A stretch of DNA of 64,000 bases from Pseudomonas sp. KUIN-1 (GTDB lineage Bacteria > Pseudomonadota > Gammaproteobacteria > Pseudomonadales > Pseudomonadaceae). The stretch is from contig NZ_AP020337.1 of the NCBI RefSeq assembly GCF_009176725.1, positions 4,285,501 through 4,349,500 on the forward strand. The letters run 5' to 3'. Position numbers and translations under genes: made by a program. Below, one piece after another: positions 29,101 to 37,669 of the stretch. The notes under the pieces are model-generated. The model did no database searches and had not been told where the DNA came from. It saw nothing but the letters and a program-made list of their open reading frames with translations. Positions within the stretch are counted from its first letter, which is position 1; each line of letters begins with the position of its first letter.

Positions 29101-29177
29101 GACAGCGCACACAGCGCACCTGTTGCTACAGGCTTGAACGAATAACGGACAACACCCACGCACTTCGACTTTTGCAT
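26172..29177 (-). CDS. Subtilase (S8) autotransporter serine protease, paralogue
   Basis: 1001 residues. A signal peptide ends near residue 35 (CSAYA). Catalytic residues: Asp84 (IGALDSGFD), His127 (THGTHVTG), Ser313 (GTSMSAPHATG). A passenger-associated repeat (LILYGANTYRG) spans about 465-550. The C-terminal beta-barrel ends in GVGLSLNWQF. It differs from its neighbour in the first catalytic motif (DSG, canonical, against DQP) and in a Gln/Ala-rich insertion at about 400-465. The barrel regions of the two are very similar, which points to tandem duplication. Expected location is the outer membrane and cell surface; substrates are unknown. It is the first gene of the pair, with its promoter in the AT-rich interval upstream of 29177. 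Confidence 0.93.
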   Translation of the reverse strand: MQKSKCVGVVRYSFKPVATGALCALSFTFGCSAYADYVEQGKPGDAASWRSAEFQSDWGLGRIQADQAYAAGITGAGVKIGALDSGFDPSHPEATPSRYHAVTATGTYVDGSPFSITGAINPNNDTHGTHVTGTLGAARDGVGMHGVAYNAQVYVGNTNQNDSFLFGPNPDPQYFKAVYGALADAGVRAINNSWGSQPADVTYATEAGVRAAYAQHYNRGTWLDEAANVSRKGVINVFSAGNTGYANASVRASLPFFEPDLEGHWLAVSGLDSSNGQRYNQCGLSKYWCITMPGRLVNSTVPGGGYGIKSGTSMSAPHATGALALVMERFPYMTNEQALQVLLTTATQLDGSITQAPTNSVGWGVANLERAMRGPGQLLGTFDASLGAGLTDVWSNNISDQALIQRQAEDSAEQATWQQTLISKGWQNGVASTASQQDQADYATGTARAAAAAQRQYQGSLIKSGAGRLILYGANTYRGDTLVNGGVLSVNGSLVSAVQVNAGGTLGGNGQIGGLTARNGGIVAPGNSIGTLQVNGDVTLEPGSTYAVELSPTASDRIVATGSATVSGANMTLALENATPVALSAAPVQSVVGRQYNVLQAANGINGQFGSVSSNYAFLGGRLDYAANAVALNVEQTAAFNSVAQTSNQAAVATAAEQLGAGNAVYENLLLTQSAASARDSFQQLSGEIYPAIGSVLINDSRQVRDAVGERLGASVFGTDGNTAAQDNVWLKALGAWGKTDSRDDTAGYTSSIGGLLAGVDGNLADDTRLGVVAGYSDSSLNMGSGTHSRASVDSYHLGAYLGHEIGALRLTLGAAHSWHRIDAQRDVQVGGAAGKEKTRHDAQSTQVFTEAAYRIHLQPATLEPFANLAYVHLNTDGFTEKGDAAALSAGSDNRDAVLSTLGLRALKTIAISDRQKVDLSGSLGWQHNLSNTDSEQHLAFASSGNSFGIESSPLVRDAALVGAHASLALSKEARISLDYSGQLSSREKSHGVGLSLNWQF

Positions 29178-29528
29178 CCCTGCACACCTGATACTGGTTG
29201 GCTCTTGATTGAGCGATTCCAGAACATAGTCCGCAGTTTAAAACTTGGCAACAGTTTTATTTCAATTCTGATACAAAGGTTAAGACATAAGGAAAACGCA
29301 TCGCAGAACATATATATCGTTGATAGGCGCTTGAATCTATTGAGATTATTTTGGATTTTATTGTGCCGTTGAATTATTGCGTAGTGGCCATTTAATTGCA
29401 CGCGACTTGTTTTTCTTGCGCTCTACCTACTGTTTCCAGTAACAGTTGCCAACAGCGTTACTTGTCTGAACACACCAAGACTTGTCCGGTAATAACAAAT
29501 GTCCATTCGGAGATTCCCGGAAAAAGCT

Positions 29529-29578
29529 GACGCAGAGCGTCATGAACGGCATGCCCACGCGGAGCGATGGGCACGATA
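29529..29578. repeat. REP-type repeat, unit 1 of a cluster
   Basis: GACGCAGAGCGTC, then CACGCGGAGCGATGG and ACGATA; direct orientation. Confidence 0.75.
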
Positions 29579-29631
29579 GAGGTGGGCTGGGGCTTGCGTG
29601 AACACCATCAAGCCCCCGCAGCACGGCACCA

Positions 29632-29718
29632 GGACGCGGAGCGATGGGCACGATAAGTGGCGGTCGATATCGTTCCCACGCTCCGCGTGGTAATGCCGTT
29701 CAGGACGCTCCGCGTCCT
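29632..29718. repeat. REP pair in inverted orientation (BIME-like)
   Basis: A direct half unit (GGACGCGGAGCGATGG, ACGATA) at 29632-29655 faces an inverted unit at 29668-29718 (TATCGTTCCCACGCTCCGCG ... GACGCTCCGCGTCC). The arrangement is that of a bacterial interspersed mosaic element. Confidence 0.75.
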
Positions 29719-29736
29719 ATCCAGGGAGTGGCCTGC

Positions 29737-31302
29737 CTAGCGGCTGAACCGTTCCGCCAGACTGTGCAGATACTGCGCCATTTCTTCCAGCTCGCTGCTG
29801 ATCTGCGAGCCTTGCTGCGCCTGGCTGGCGCTCTCGTCGCAGAGTTGCGCGATGCGGGTGATTTGCTGGCTGATGGTTTCCGCAACGTGGCTCTGTTCTT
29901 CAGACGCCGACGCCATCTGCTGGCTCATGCCGGTGATGCGGGTCACCGACTGGCTGATGCCATCCAGCGCCTTCTGCACGGCTTCAACGCTGGCGACACT
30001 CTCCTGAGAGATCTGCTCGCCCTTGTTGGCGGTCTTTACCGCCCGGTCGGCGCCATCGCGCAGCGAGGTGATGATTTGCTGGATCTGCTCGGTCGACGAC
30101 TGCGTGCGAGACGCCAGCGAGCGTACCTCGTCGGCCACCACCGCAAAACCACGTCCCTGTTCACCGGCACGCGCCGCTTCGATGGCGGCGTTGAGCGCCA
30201 GCAAATTGGTTTGCTGAGCGATCGAGGTGATCACATCGACCACACTGCCGATCGATTGAGTCGCATCAGCCAGTTCCCCCACGGCGTTGCCAATATCGGT
30301 AACCGAGGTGGCCATGTGCCGAATCGCCAACAGGCTTTCATCGGCCAGGCCACGCCCCTGTTGCGCCAGCTTGTCGGCCTCTTCGGCAGCATGGGCAGTG
30401 TTCTGCACGTTGTGGGTGACTTCCTGAATGGTCGCCGCCATCTGGTTGATGGCCGTGGCTGACTGATCGGCCTCGCTGCGCTGCTGATCCAGCGACTCGG
30501 CCTGGCGCAGGGACAATTGTGCTGACCGACCGGCATGCTGGCGCACGCTTTCGCCGGTATCCGCCAGTCGCGTCAGGGCCGTTTGCAGGCGCGCCTCTTC
30601 GCTGAGCATGGCCAGGTCGAGCTGCGCCTGCGGGCCGCGACTGTCGCTGTAGGTCAGCGCAATCAGTGCACTGGTGAAGGCCTTGGGGTGTTCCTCAAGG
30701 GTTTTGCGGATGCTGCTGCGCTGACGTACTTCAAGAAAAACGCCCAACACGACCATCACAATCGGGATCATGATGATCGACGGCAAATCGTCGAGCAGGT
30801 AAACACCCACAGCCAGCGCAAGCGCGCAGAGAATCATCGGTAACTGACGAATCAGGTGATAGGCCGCCGAGCTGCTGGCGGACACCGCCGCCTTGCCAGC
30901 CCGCAACCGCGCATAGAGTGCTTCGGCACGCCGCACCTGATCGCGGGTCGGCAGCGAGCGCACCGACTCGTACCCGACGATACGGCCGTTTTCGTACACC
31001 GCGGTTACATAAGCGCTGACCCAGTAGTAATCGCCCTGCCTGGAGCGATTCTTGACCACGCCCATCCACGGCTTGCCCTGTTTGATGGTTTCCCACATAT
31101 GCGCGAACACCGAGGCTGGCATGTCCGGGTGGCGCACCAGGTTATGCGGCTGCCCGACCAGCTCTTCGCGAGTAAAGCCGCTCAGGGTGACGAAAGCGTC
31201 GTTGCAGTAAGTGATGTGGCTGTTGAGGTCGGTGGTAGAGATCAGACGTTCAGAGGCCGGAAAAGTCCGCTCAGTCTGCGTGATAGGCATGTTGACGCGC
31301 AT
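29737..31302 (-). CDS. aer: Aer-type aerotaxis receptor (PAS domain plus methyl-accepting signalling domain)
   Basis: 521 residues from ATG 31302, which has GGAG at about 9 bases and gives the MRVNMPITQTERTFP start seen in other Aer proteins; an ORF extension to 31392 has no support. Domains: a PAS domain at about 20-120, expected to bind FAD and sense redox state (TDLNSHITYCNDAF, GFTREELVGQPHN); two hydrophobic stretches at about 155-200 (LPMILCALALAVGVYLL, IIMIPIVMVVLGVFLE); and a cytoplasmic receptor domain with the hairpin tip typical of these receptors (IAQQTNLLALNAAIEAARAG, then GFAVVADEVRSLA). It drives swimming toward favourable oxygen or energy levels through CheA/CheW. Single gene, convergent with nothing close. 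Confidence 0.92.
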   Translation of the reverse strand: MRVNMPITQTERTFPASERLISTTDLNSHITYCNDAFVTLSGFTREELVGQPHNLVRHPDMPASVFAHMWETIKQGKPWMGVVKNRSRQGDYYWVSAYVTAVYENGRIVGYESVRSLPTRDQVRRAEALYARLRAGKAAVSASSSAAYHLIRQLPMILCALALAVGVYLLDDLPSIIMIPIVMVVLGVFLEVRQRSSIRKTLEEHPKAFTSALIALTYSDSRGPQAQLDLAMLSEEARLQTALTRLADTGESVRQHAGRSAQLSLRQAESLDQQRSEADQSATAINQMAATIQEVTHNVQNTAHAAEEADKLAQQGRGLADESLLAIRHMATSVTDIGNAVGELADATQSIGSVVDVITSIAQQTNLLALNAAIEAARAGEQGRGFAVVADEVRSLASRTQSSTEQIQQIITSLRDGADRAVKTANKGEQISQESVASVEAVQKALDGISQSVTRITGMSQQMASASEEQSHVAETISQQITRIAQLCDESASQAQQGSQISSELEEMAQYLHSLAERFSR

Positions 31303-31544
31303 TAAGAATCGCTCCGTGATAATGCTGATACTCAGGGCAGTTGTTGAAGGTGTAGCACAGCGTTTCAAAGACAGCCGATAGTCATGATGCACTGTTATCG
31401 CCCACAGGACTCAGGGTTTAAAAAGCGCTCGGGGGTTACGCCGCTCAATAAACGGCAGGCATGAGGGCCGAGTCAGGTATTTGCGCCACGACGAGGATGC
31501 CTGCACCATGCTGCCCTGATCGCGACCCGACCCAAGGCAATCCC

Positions 31545-31895
31545 ATGGCACGCAACACGGCCTCTGCGCTGAAATCACTGATCAAGGCACTGCGCGGCTT
31601 ATGGAGCCGGGTTGCACGAGGCACACCGAGCCAGCGACAGCCCCCGGAGCCCGCTACGCCTGCAGTGCAGTCGCCTGAGCCACAAGCGCCGGTCAGAACC
31701 CGCCGCGCCAAACCCGACAAGAAGCCCCGTCAAGCTGCGCCGCCAACACCCGCGACGGAGCCTGCGGCACCTGCATGTCCGCACTGCCGGAAAACCATGG
31801 TGATCAAGGTGGCGCGCACCGGCAAGAACGCCGGGGAATTCTGGGGTTGTGTGGCCTATCCGAAATGCCGGGGGATCCGACCGATCTTTCGCTAA
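31545..31895 (+). CDS. Topoisomerase-type C4 zinc-ribbon protein
   Basis: 116 residues from ATG 31545. The first 75 residues are basic and Pro/Ala-rich, probably disordered. The C-terminal 40 form a topoisomerase I-like zinc ribbon, CPHC-x17-19-FWGC-x5-CRG, ending RPIFR. Such stand-alone ribbons probably bind single-stranded DNA or RNA. An upstream open frame to 31461 overlaps the aer promoter region and lacks a start signal. Convergent with the FimV-like gene, 32 bp apart. The role is unknown beyond nucleic-acid binding. Confidence 0.8.
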   Translation: MARNTASALKSLIKALRGLWSRVARGTPSQRQPPEPATPAVQSPEPQAPVRTRRAKPDKKPRQAAPPTPATEPAAPACPHCRKTMVIKVARTGKNAGEFWGCVAYPKCRGIRPIFR

Positions 31896-31927
31896 ACGCC
31901 AGACCGGTCGCCCCTCAAGAGCTGCGC

Positions 31928-34141
31928 TCAGCTGATGCTGGCCAGCAGCTCCCGCGCCATGCGCTGATGCTCTTCGTCGGACTCGTCAATGATCTGCTGG
32001 AGGATTTCACGGGCCGATTCGAGATCGCCGTCCTCGATCAGCACCTGCGCCTGATTGATCTGGCTGAGCGGCGGCTCTTCCAGGTCCAGCAGGTCGAAAT
32101 CGGCGTCATCGTTCATGAAACTGTCGAGGAAATCGTCACTCAGACCGTCGGCGGCGGATGGCACGATTACCTCAACAGGCTCAACGACCTCAGGCTCGGA
32201 GAAATCACTGAGGAACTGTTCGTCCGAGAGTTCGAAGACTTCCGGCAGTTGGGTCAGGTCCGAAGAAAAACCGGGATCGACTTCAACGGGGGCTTGCGTA
32301 GCGGCAGGCTTGGCACGCGGCGGTGGGCTGTCGAACGGGTCGACCAGGTCCCAATCGGCGTCCATCGACAGGTCATCCAGGTTCAACTGAAACTCGTCGG
32401 CGGGCTGCGGATTCAGCGCCGCAGCGGCGCTTTCATCCAGCTGCGCGGCGGGTTCTGGCTCAGGCTCGGGCTGCAGGTAGCGCGAAGGCTCGGGCTCGGA
32501 TTTCTCGAACGACAGTGTGCTGGCTGCCAGCGCGGCAGCCGGGACGATTGCCGCCACGGGAGCGACCTCGGCGGCCTTGAGTTGCGGGAAGCGATCGCGG
32601 ATGTCCTGAATGGTCTGCGGATCGACGCCATGCTCCAGCGCGGCCTGTTCTTCGCGAACGAAGCCGCTGCCGTCGCCCTGCTCAGCGAGCAACTCCAGCA
32701 GGCGGATGCGAATGTCATCACGCTCAGGCTGGGTTTCCAGGGCGCTGCGCAGAATACCCATCGCCTCGGTGAACCGCCCGTAGGCGATGTAAATGCTCAC
32801 GCCGTCCAGCGCATCCGGGGCAGAACCGGGCGAACGTTGTGCTGGCGATGGCTTGGCCGGAGGCGGTGTCGACGGGCTCTGTGCCACGGGCTGCGGTGCC
32901 ACGGCAGGCACTTCGAACACCGGCAGCATGGCGGCCTGAGCGGGCTTGATCAGCGGGTCATCCGGAGTGACTCCGGGTGCCGCTGATTCCTTGCGCTGCT
33001 GACGTCGCTTCGAATAAGCAAACGCCACCAGCAGTAGTACGATCAATACGGCAGCGAGCAGTATCGGCAGGCTCAGGAAGGAATCGCTGCCCGACGCAGC
33101 AACAGGTTGCGCAGGAGCGGCAGGCGCAGCTACCGGCATGGCGGGTGCAGGTGTGGTTGTTGCAGGTGCAGGTACAGCTGGCGTAGCGGCGGATTGCGCC
33201 GTGGCCAGATCGCTGCGCAAAGCAATGATCTGTTTGTCCTTGCCGCTCATCTGCTCTTGCAGTTCCTGAGTCTGGGCCTTGAGCGCCTCCAGCGACTGAG
33301 TCAATTGCTGGTTTTCGATGGCAGCAGCCGACAACTGCTCGGCGGTGCGCTGCAGTTCGGCAGGCTTTGGCGACGGCGCCGCAGCGCTTGCGGCAGGCGC
33401 TGCGGCGGTTGGCAGCACTGCGGCGTCCGGCAGCAACAGGTCCTGGCCGACTTTGAGCGCAGAGCTGGCGCCTGCGGCGAAGACCTGCGGGTTGAGCGAA
33501 CGGATGCCGTCCGCCAGTTGGCTGGCCGACACCTTGTTGCCCTGCAAGCGGCTGGCGATACCATTCAGCGTGTCGCCACTGGCAACCGTATAGTGTTTGC
33601 CCTGCACGGCCGCCGGTGGCGCGACCGGCATGCGGCTTTCCGTGGCGGAGCTGGCCGAGCGCTGCTGGTTGCGGCTGCGCGTGGCGGCCAGGCCTTGCGC
33701 CGAGGTGGCAGGATCGAGCAGCAAGGTGTATTCGTGCAGCAAATCGCCATTCGGCCGCGCCAGCTGAACGAGAAAACTCAGGTAGGGTTCGGTGACCGGC
33801 TTGCTGGACACCACCCGGATCACGCCGCGGTCACCACGCAGTACCGGCGTGAAGCGCAGATCATTGAGAAAGAACACGCGTTCCATGCCTGCTTTGGCGA
33901 ACGCTTCGGGCGAAGCGAGCCGGGCGACCACGTCTTCATTGCTCAGACCGCCGGTTTCCAACAGCTGAATCTCGGCATCCAACGGCTGGTTGAGCGCCGA
34001 ATGCAAGGTGATTTCACCCAGGCCCAACGCCGACGCCAGCGTGGAGCAGGTCAGCAACGAAACCGCCAACACGCCCTTGCCAAACGCCTCGCGCGCCTTG
34101 CGACCTGCACCTTCGACAGCAGCCAGTGAACTCTTCAGCAT
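31928..34141 (-). CDS. FimV-like LysM-domain inner-membrane protein
   Basis: 737 residues from ATG 34141 (AAGGG five bases upstream; a start at 34162 is less likely). Signal peptide, then the FimV N-terminal domain (LGLGEITLHSALNQPLDAEI, about 40-150) that faces the periplasm, a LysM motif (HYTVASGDTLNGIA, about 180-230) for peptidoglycan, a Gln-rich coiled coil (about 265-305), one membrane span (LPILLAAVLIVLLLVAFAY, near 360) and an acidic cytoplasmic part with a C-terminal FimV/TPR-like motif (QAQVLIEDGDLESAREILQQ). FimV proteins organise polar complexes such as type IV pili. This is shorter than FimV itself and adjoins a SlyA-type regulator and recQ, like the second FimV-like paralogue of other pseudomonads. 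Confidence 0.88.
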   Translation of the reverse strand: MLKSSLAAVEGAGRKAREAFGKGVLAVSLLTCSTLASALGLGEITLHSALNQPLDAEIQLLETGGLSNEDVVARLASPEAFAKAGMERVFFLNDLRFTPVLRGDRGVIRVVSSKPVTEPYLSFLVQLARPNGDLLHEYTLLLDPATSAQGLAATRSRNQQRSASSATESRMPVAPPAAVQGKHYTVASGDTLNGIASRLQGNKVSASQLADGIRSLNPQVFAAGASSALKVGQDLLLPDAAVLPTAAAPAASAAAPSPKPAELQRTAEQLSAAAIENQQLTQSLEALKAQTQELQEQMSGKDKQIIALRSDLATAQSAATPAVPAPATTTPAPAMPVAAPAAPAQPVAASGSDSFLSLPILLAAVLIVLLLVAFAYSKRRQQRKESAAPGVTPDDPLIKPAQAAMLPVFEVPAVAPQPVAQSPSTPPPAKPSPAQRSPGSAPDALDGVSIYIAYGRFTEAMGILRSALETQPERDDIRIRLLELLAEQGDGSGFVREEQAALEHGVDPQTIQDIRDRFPQLKAAEVAPVAAIVPAAALAASTLSFEKSEPEPSRYLQPEPEPEPAAQLDESAAAALNPQPADEFQLNLDDLSMDADWDLVDPFDSPPPRAKPAATQAPVEVDPGFSSDLTQLPEVFELSDEQFLSDFSEPEVVEPVEVIVPSAADGLSDDFLDSFMNDDADFDLLDLEEPPLSQINQAQVLIEDGDLESAREILQQIIDESDEEHQRMARELLASIS

Positions 34142-34236
34142 GCGAACCCTTATGGAAACCACGGCAGGCTTCTCACGTAATCAGATGGACGTCAGTATCC
34201 GTTTAACGATTATGGTTGAGAATGCGCAGCTTCGTC

Positions 34237-34671
34237 TCAGGATCTTTCCAGATTGGCCAGAATCTGCGAATGCACGCGCATGCTGACGCGCAAATCCTCC
34301 TCGCTCACGCCCTCGAACAACTCGATACGCAATACATTGGCGATGTTTTCAATTTTTTCGATCAGGGGCAATGCCGTGTCACTGAGCAGGATCTTTTTCG
34401 CACGGCGATCTTCGAGCACTGCCTGACGCTGCACCAGGCCCTGTTTTTCAAGACTGTCGAGCAAACGCGCCAGGGTGGGGCCTTCTACGCCAACGCTTTG
34501 AGCCAGCTCGCGCTGGGTGGGCGGTTCGGTAAAGCGCGCGAGGTGCAGCAAAACCAGCCAGCGGGCCTGGGACAGGCCAAGATCGGCCAGCCGACGATCC
34601 AGCTCGGCACGCCAGCCTCGCGTGAGATGTCCGAGCTGCATCCCGAAACGATGTTCATCAGTCATTGGCAT
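34237..34671 (-). CDS. MarR/SlyA-family transcriptional regulator
   Basis: 144 residues with a winged-helix MarR fold: the recognition helix region PTQRELAQSVGVEGPTLARL and the wing VLEDRRAKKILLSD are typical. MarR/SlyA proteins act as dimers that repress or counter-silence genes and often respond to small aromatic ligands. A near-perfect SlyA operator lies 28 bp upstream of the start (34699-34710), indicating autoregulation. ATG 34671 and the in-frame ATG 34665 are both possible; neither has a strong ribosome binding site. Located between the FimV-like gene and recQ, all leftward; targets unknown. Confidence 0.88.
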   Translation of the reverse strand: MPMTDEHRFGMQLGHLTRGWRAELDRRLADLGLSQARWLVLLHLARFTEPPTQRELAQSVGVEGPTLARLLDSLEKQGLVQRQAVLEDRRAKKILLSDTALPLIEKIENIANVLRIELFEGVSEEDLRVSMRVHSQILANLERS

Positions 34672-34698
34672 AAGGAAACTCGTGATTCAAACTAATTA

Positions 34699-34710
34699 TT
34701 AGCGAGCTAA
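34699..34710. promoter_or_regulatory. SlyA-box operator (TTAGCGAGCTAA)
   Basis: Perfect 5-bp arms around GA; differs from the published SlyA consensus TTAGCAAGCTAA at one central base. It lies just upstream of the SlyA-type regulator gene and overlaps another imperfect palindrome (CTAATTATTAG, 34692-34702). Confidence 0.65.
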
Positions 34711-34764
34711 GCATGGTCCTTATGTTCAGGCAAGCACGGGACGGTGACGTTTCGTCGCACGCCG

Positions 34765-36894
34765 TTATACCTCAAACTCCGATTGCAGCGCTGCACGCAC
34801 GCAATACAAAACACCCTCAGGCACCCGCCCGGCAAACTGCTCGGCAATCGCCGACACCGGCGGCAGTTCGCCTTCGCCGTCGAGAAAGGCGTCCTGCACC
34901 TCACCCAGCAGGTCCTCCGGCAAGTCCAGCGCCTGCTCGATGGATAACTGCTGCTTGCCGATGGCTTCGGCCAGCAGGGTGTAGACATTCTTTTCCGAGC
35001 ACTGCAACTGACCGGCGATCTGCGTCGGGGTCATACCCGCGCGCGCCAGGCTGATCAGTTCGTGACGCACATCGGCGACCACCCGTGGTGCCTCGGCCTT
35101 GCCGCTGAGCACTTCGAGAAAGGCTTCGCCATAACGCTCCAGCTTGCGCGCACCGACGCCACTGACCTTGGCCATCTCGGCCATCGATCCGGGTTTGCTG
35201 CGCAGCATTTCCAGCAGGGTCGAGTCCGGGAAAATAACGTAAGGCGGCACGCCGTGCTCTTCGGCCAGCTTGCGGCGCAGCGCGCGCAGGGCTTCCCACT
35301 GCTCGCGCTCTTCGCCACGCACCAGTTGACTGGCCGGGCTGCCGGAACTGCTTCTCGACGTGGTTTGTGGCTTGAGGTCCTGGCGCAGTTCCAGAGAAAC
35401 TTCGCCCCGCAGCAAAGGGCGACACGTCTCGCTGAGGCGCAGCCCGCCATAGCCTTCAAGGTCGATGTCCGCCAGACCCCGCGCAACCAGCTGGCGGAAC
35501 AGCGAGCGCCACTCGGACTCGGTGCGCGCCTTGCCGACCCCGAACACCGACAGATGCTGATGACCGAAGCTCTCCACCTTGTCGTTGGACTTGCCGAGCA
35601 ACACGTCAACCAGATGACCGACGCCATAACGCTGGCCGGTACGGTAGATGGCCGACAGCGCCTGACGCGCAGGTTCGGTGGCATCCCAGGTTTGCACGCC
35701 ATCGACGCAGTTGTCGCAATGGCCGCACGGGTTGGGCATGTCTTCGTCGAAATAGGCCAGCAGGGTCTGCCGACGGCAACGGGTTTCTTCGCACAGGGCC
35801 AGCATGGCATCGAGCTTGTGCTGCTCCAGCCGTTTGTGGCGCTCGTCGCCTTCGGAGTTCTGCAGCATCTGCTTGAGCATCAGCACGTCTTGCAGACCGT
35901 AGGCCATCCAGGCATCGGCGGGCAGGCCATCACGCCCTGCCCGGCCGGTTTCCTGATAATAAGCCTCAAGCGATTTGGGCAGGTCCATGTGCGCGACAAA
36001 ACGCACGTTGGGCTTGTCGATGCCCATGCCGAACGCGATGGTCGCAACCATGATCAGCCCTTCCTCGTTGAGAAAGCGCTTCTGGTTGGCCGCCCGGGTT
36101 TCGGACGGCAGACCGGCGTGATAAGGCAGCGCGGGATAGCCGTTGTCACTCAGGAATACGGCGACCTCATCGACCTTCTTGCGCGACAGGCAATAGACGA
36201 TACCTGCGTCGCTGCGGCGCTCGGAAAGAAACGCCAGCAGCTGCTTGCGCGGCTGTTCCTTGGGTACGATGCGATAGAAGATGTTGGGCCGGTCGAAGCT
36301 CGACAGAAAGCGCTCGGCGTTCTGCAGGTGCAGACGCGTGACGATTTCTTCACGGGTGCGCTTGTCGGCGGTGGCGGTCAGCGCGATGCGCGGCACCTCC
36401 GGAAACAGCTCGGCGAGTTGCCCCAGTTGCAGGTATTCAGGGCGGAAGTCATGACCCCATTGCGACACGCAGTGCGCTTCGTCGATGGCAAACAGGGCGA
36501 TCTTGAGGTTTTGCAGGAATGACAGCATGCGCGGCTGGACCAAGCGCTCCGGGGCGAGGTAGAGCATTTTGACTTCGCCCAGACGAATGCGGTTGGCCAG
36601 GTCGCGCTGCTGCTCGGCGCTGAGGGTCGAGTTGAGTGCAGCGGCCGACACGCCCAGCTCATCCAGTGTGGCAACCTGGTCGTCCATCAGCGCGATGAGT
36701 GGCGACACGACCACGCACAGCCCGTCACGCAACAGCCCCGGCACCTGAAAACACAGGGACTTGCCGCCACCGGTGGGCATCAGCACCAGCGCATCACCAC
36801 CGCTGGCTACACGCTCAATAATGGCACCCTGGCGACCACGAAAGCTGTCGTAACCGAAGATGTCTTTAAGTACGCGTTGTGCCTGCTCAAGCAT
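34765..36894 (-). CDS. recQ: ATP-dependent DNA helicase RecQ
   Basis: 709 residues from ATG 36894 (MLEQAQRVLKDIFGY), the usual RecQ start; the frame continues upstream to 36975 but that part does not look like RecQ. Motif I is MPTGGGKS, the DEAH-type box is AIDEAHCVSQWGHDFRPEY, motif VI is YQETGRAGRDG. The zinc-binding Cys set is in the RQC region (C...CGHCDNC), and an HRDC domain follows at about 525-605. The family unwinds 3'-5' in recombination repair and fork restart. The last 100 residues form an extra helix-turn-helix-rich tail (MTPTQIAGQLQCSEKNVYTLL), longer than E. coli RecQ (about 610 residues). Convergent/divergent spacing suggests its own promoter. Confidence 0.94.
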   Translation of the reverse strand: MLEQAQRVLKDIFGYDSFRGRQGAIIERVASGGDALVLMPTGGGKSLCFQVPGLLRDGLCVVVSPLIALMDDQVATLDELGVSAAALNSTLSAEQQRDLANRIRLGEVKMLYLAPERLVQPRMLSFLQNLKIALFAIDEAHCVSQWGHDFRPEYLQLGQLAELFPEVPRIALTATADKRTREEIVTRLHLQNAERFLSSFDRPNIFYRIVPKEQPRKQLLAFLSERRSDAGIVYCLSRKKVDEVAVFLSDNGYPALPYHAGLPSETRAANQKRFLNEEGLIMVATIAFGMGIDKPNVRFVAHMDLPKSLEAYYQETGRAGRDGLPADAWMAYGLQDVLMLKQMLQNSEGDERHKRLEQHKLDAMLALCEETRCRRQTLLAYFDEDMPNPCGHCDNCVDGVQTWDATEPARQALSAIYRTGQRYGVGHLVDVLLGKSNDKVESFGHQHLSVFGVGKARTESEWRSLFRQLVARGLADIDLEGYGGLRLSETCRPLLRGEVSLELRQDLKPQTTSRSSSGSPASQLVRGEEREQWEALRALRRKLAEEHGVPPYVIFPDSTLLEMLRSKPGSMAEMAKVSGVGARKLERYGEAFLEVLSGKAEAPRVVADVRHELISLARAGMTPTQIAGQLQCSEKNVYTLLAEAIGKQQLSIEQALDLPEDLLGEVQDAFLDGEGELPPVSAIAEQFAGRVPEGVLYCVRAALQSEFEV

Positions 36895-37071
36895 AAAAAA
36901 CCCCGGAATATCCTGCTGCACTGCAAAACGGGGGAGTATACCCGAGCACTCGGGAGCAATGGATGACTGGGACATGAGCGGTCGAAATTAACTGCAATTG
37001 GCCTGCGCGCTGGCGCCACGGACGCTCAGGGCCTAGAATCCAGCATCGTTTATTTTCAAGGTAGCGCTTCC

Positions 37072-37659
37072 ATGTCCTTCGCTGAGCAATTAACCCGCCT
37101 GCAAGTCTTCCTCGATGCAGATGAACTGCACGAAGAAGCACTGGACTACGTGGCCGCGCATGGCTACCTGACCGCCCTGTCCATCTGCGCTGAAGAGGTG
37201 CCGGAACGCGAGTGGATCGACGCGCTGTTCTCCGAGCCGCCGCAGTACTCCAGCGAAGCGCAACAGACAGAAGTCGAAGCGACGCTGATCGCCCTCAAGG
37301 CACACATTGCCCGCCAGCTGGCTTCGGACGAAGAGTTCGAGCTGCCCTGCGATCTGGACCTGGGCGACGACCCGGATGATTCCGACCTGCGCGGCTGGTG
37401 CATCGGCTTCATGGAAGGCGTGTTCCTGCGTGAAAACGCCTGGTTCGAAAGTGCCGAGGAAGAAGTCAGCGAAATGCTCCTGCCGATCATGGTCGGTTCG
37501 GGCCTGTTCGACGAGCAGCCGGAGTTCGCCGACATCGCCCAGGACGCCAACCTGATGGACGACATGATCGTGCAGATCCCCGAAGCGCTGACCGCCCTGT
37601 ACCTGCTCTGCCAGGCACCGGACGAAAAGCCGGCGATCCTCAAGCCCCGCCACCACTGA
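37072..37659 (+). CDS. YecA/UPF0149-family protein (YgfB-like)
   Basis: 195 residues, very acidic, all alpha-helical by composition. It shows the UPF0149 signature around GWCIGFMEGVFLRENAW and a C-terminal EALTALYLLCQAP helix. Family members (YgfB/YecA-like) are cytosolic helical proteins; YgfB acts on gene regulation in P. aeruginosa, but the function of this paralogue is not known. ATG 37072 follows AAGGTAGCG. Divergent from recQ with about 177 bp between the starts; followed after 10 bp by the DUF454 gene, so probably one operon. Confidence 0.85.
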   Translation: MSFAEQLTRLQVFLDADELHEEALDYVAAHGYLTALSICAEEVPEREWIDALFSEPPQYSSEAQQTEVEATLIALKAHIARQLASDEEFELPCDLDLGDDPDDSDLRGWCIGFMEGVFLRENAWFESAEEEVSEMLLPIMVGSGLFDEQPEFADIAQDANLMDDMIVQIPEALTALYLLCQAPDEKPAILKPRHH

Positions 37660-37669
37660 GTCGGCGCCT

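Larger units (their letters stand above)
29178..29736. other. Intergenic region with promoter-like AT-rich stretch and REP cluster
   Basis: 29180-29420 is AT-rich and holds the autotransporter promoter; 29529-29718 is a cluster of three REP units. No gene is supported. Confidence 0.5.
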
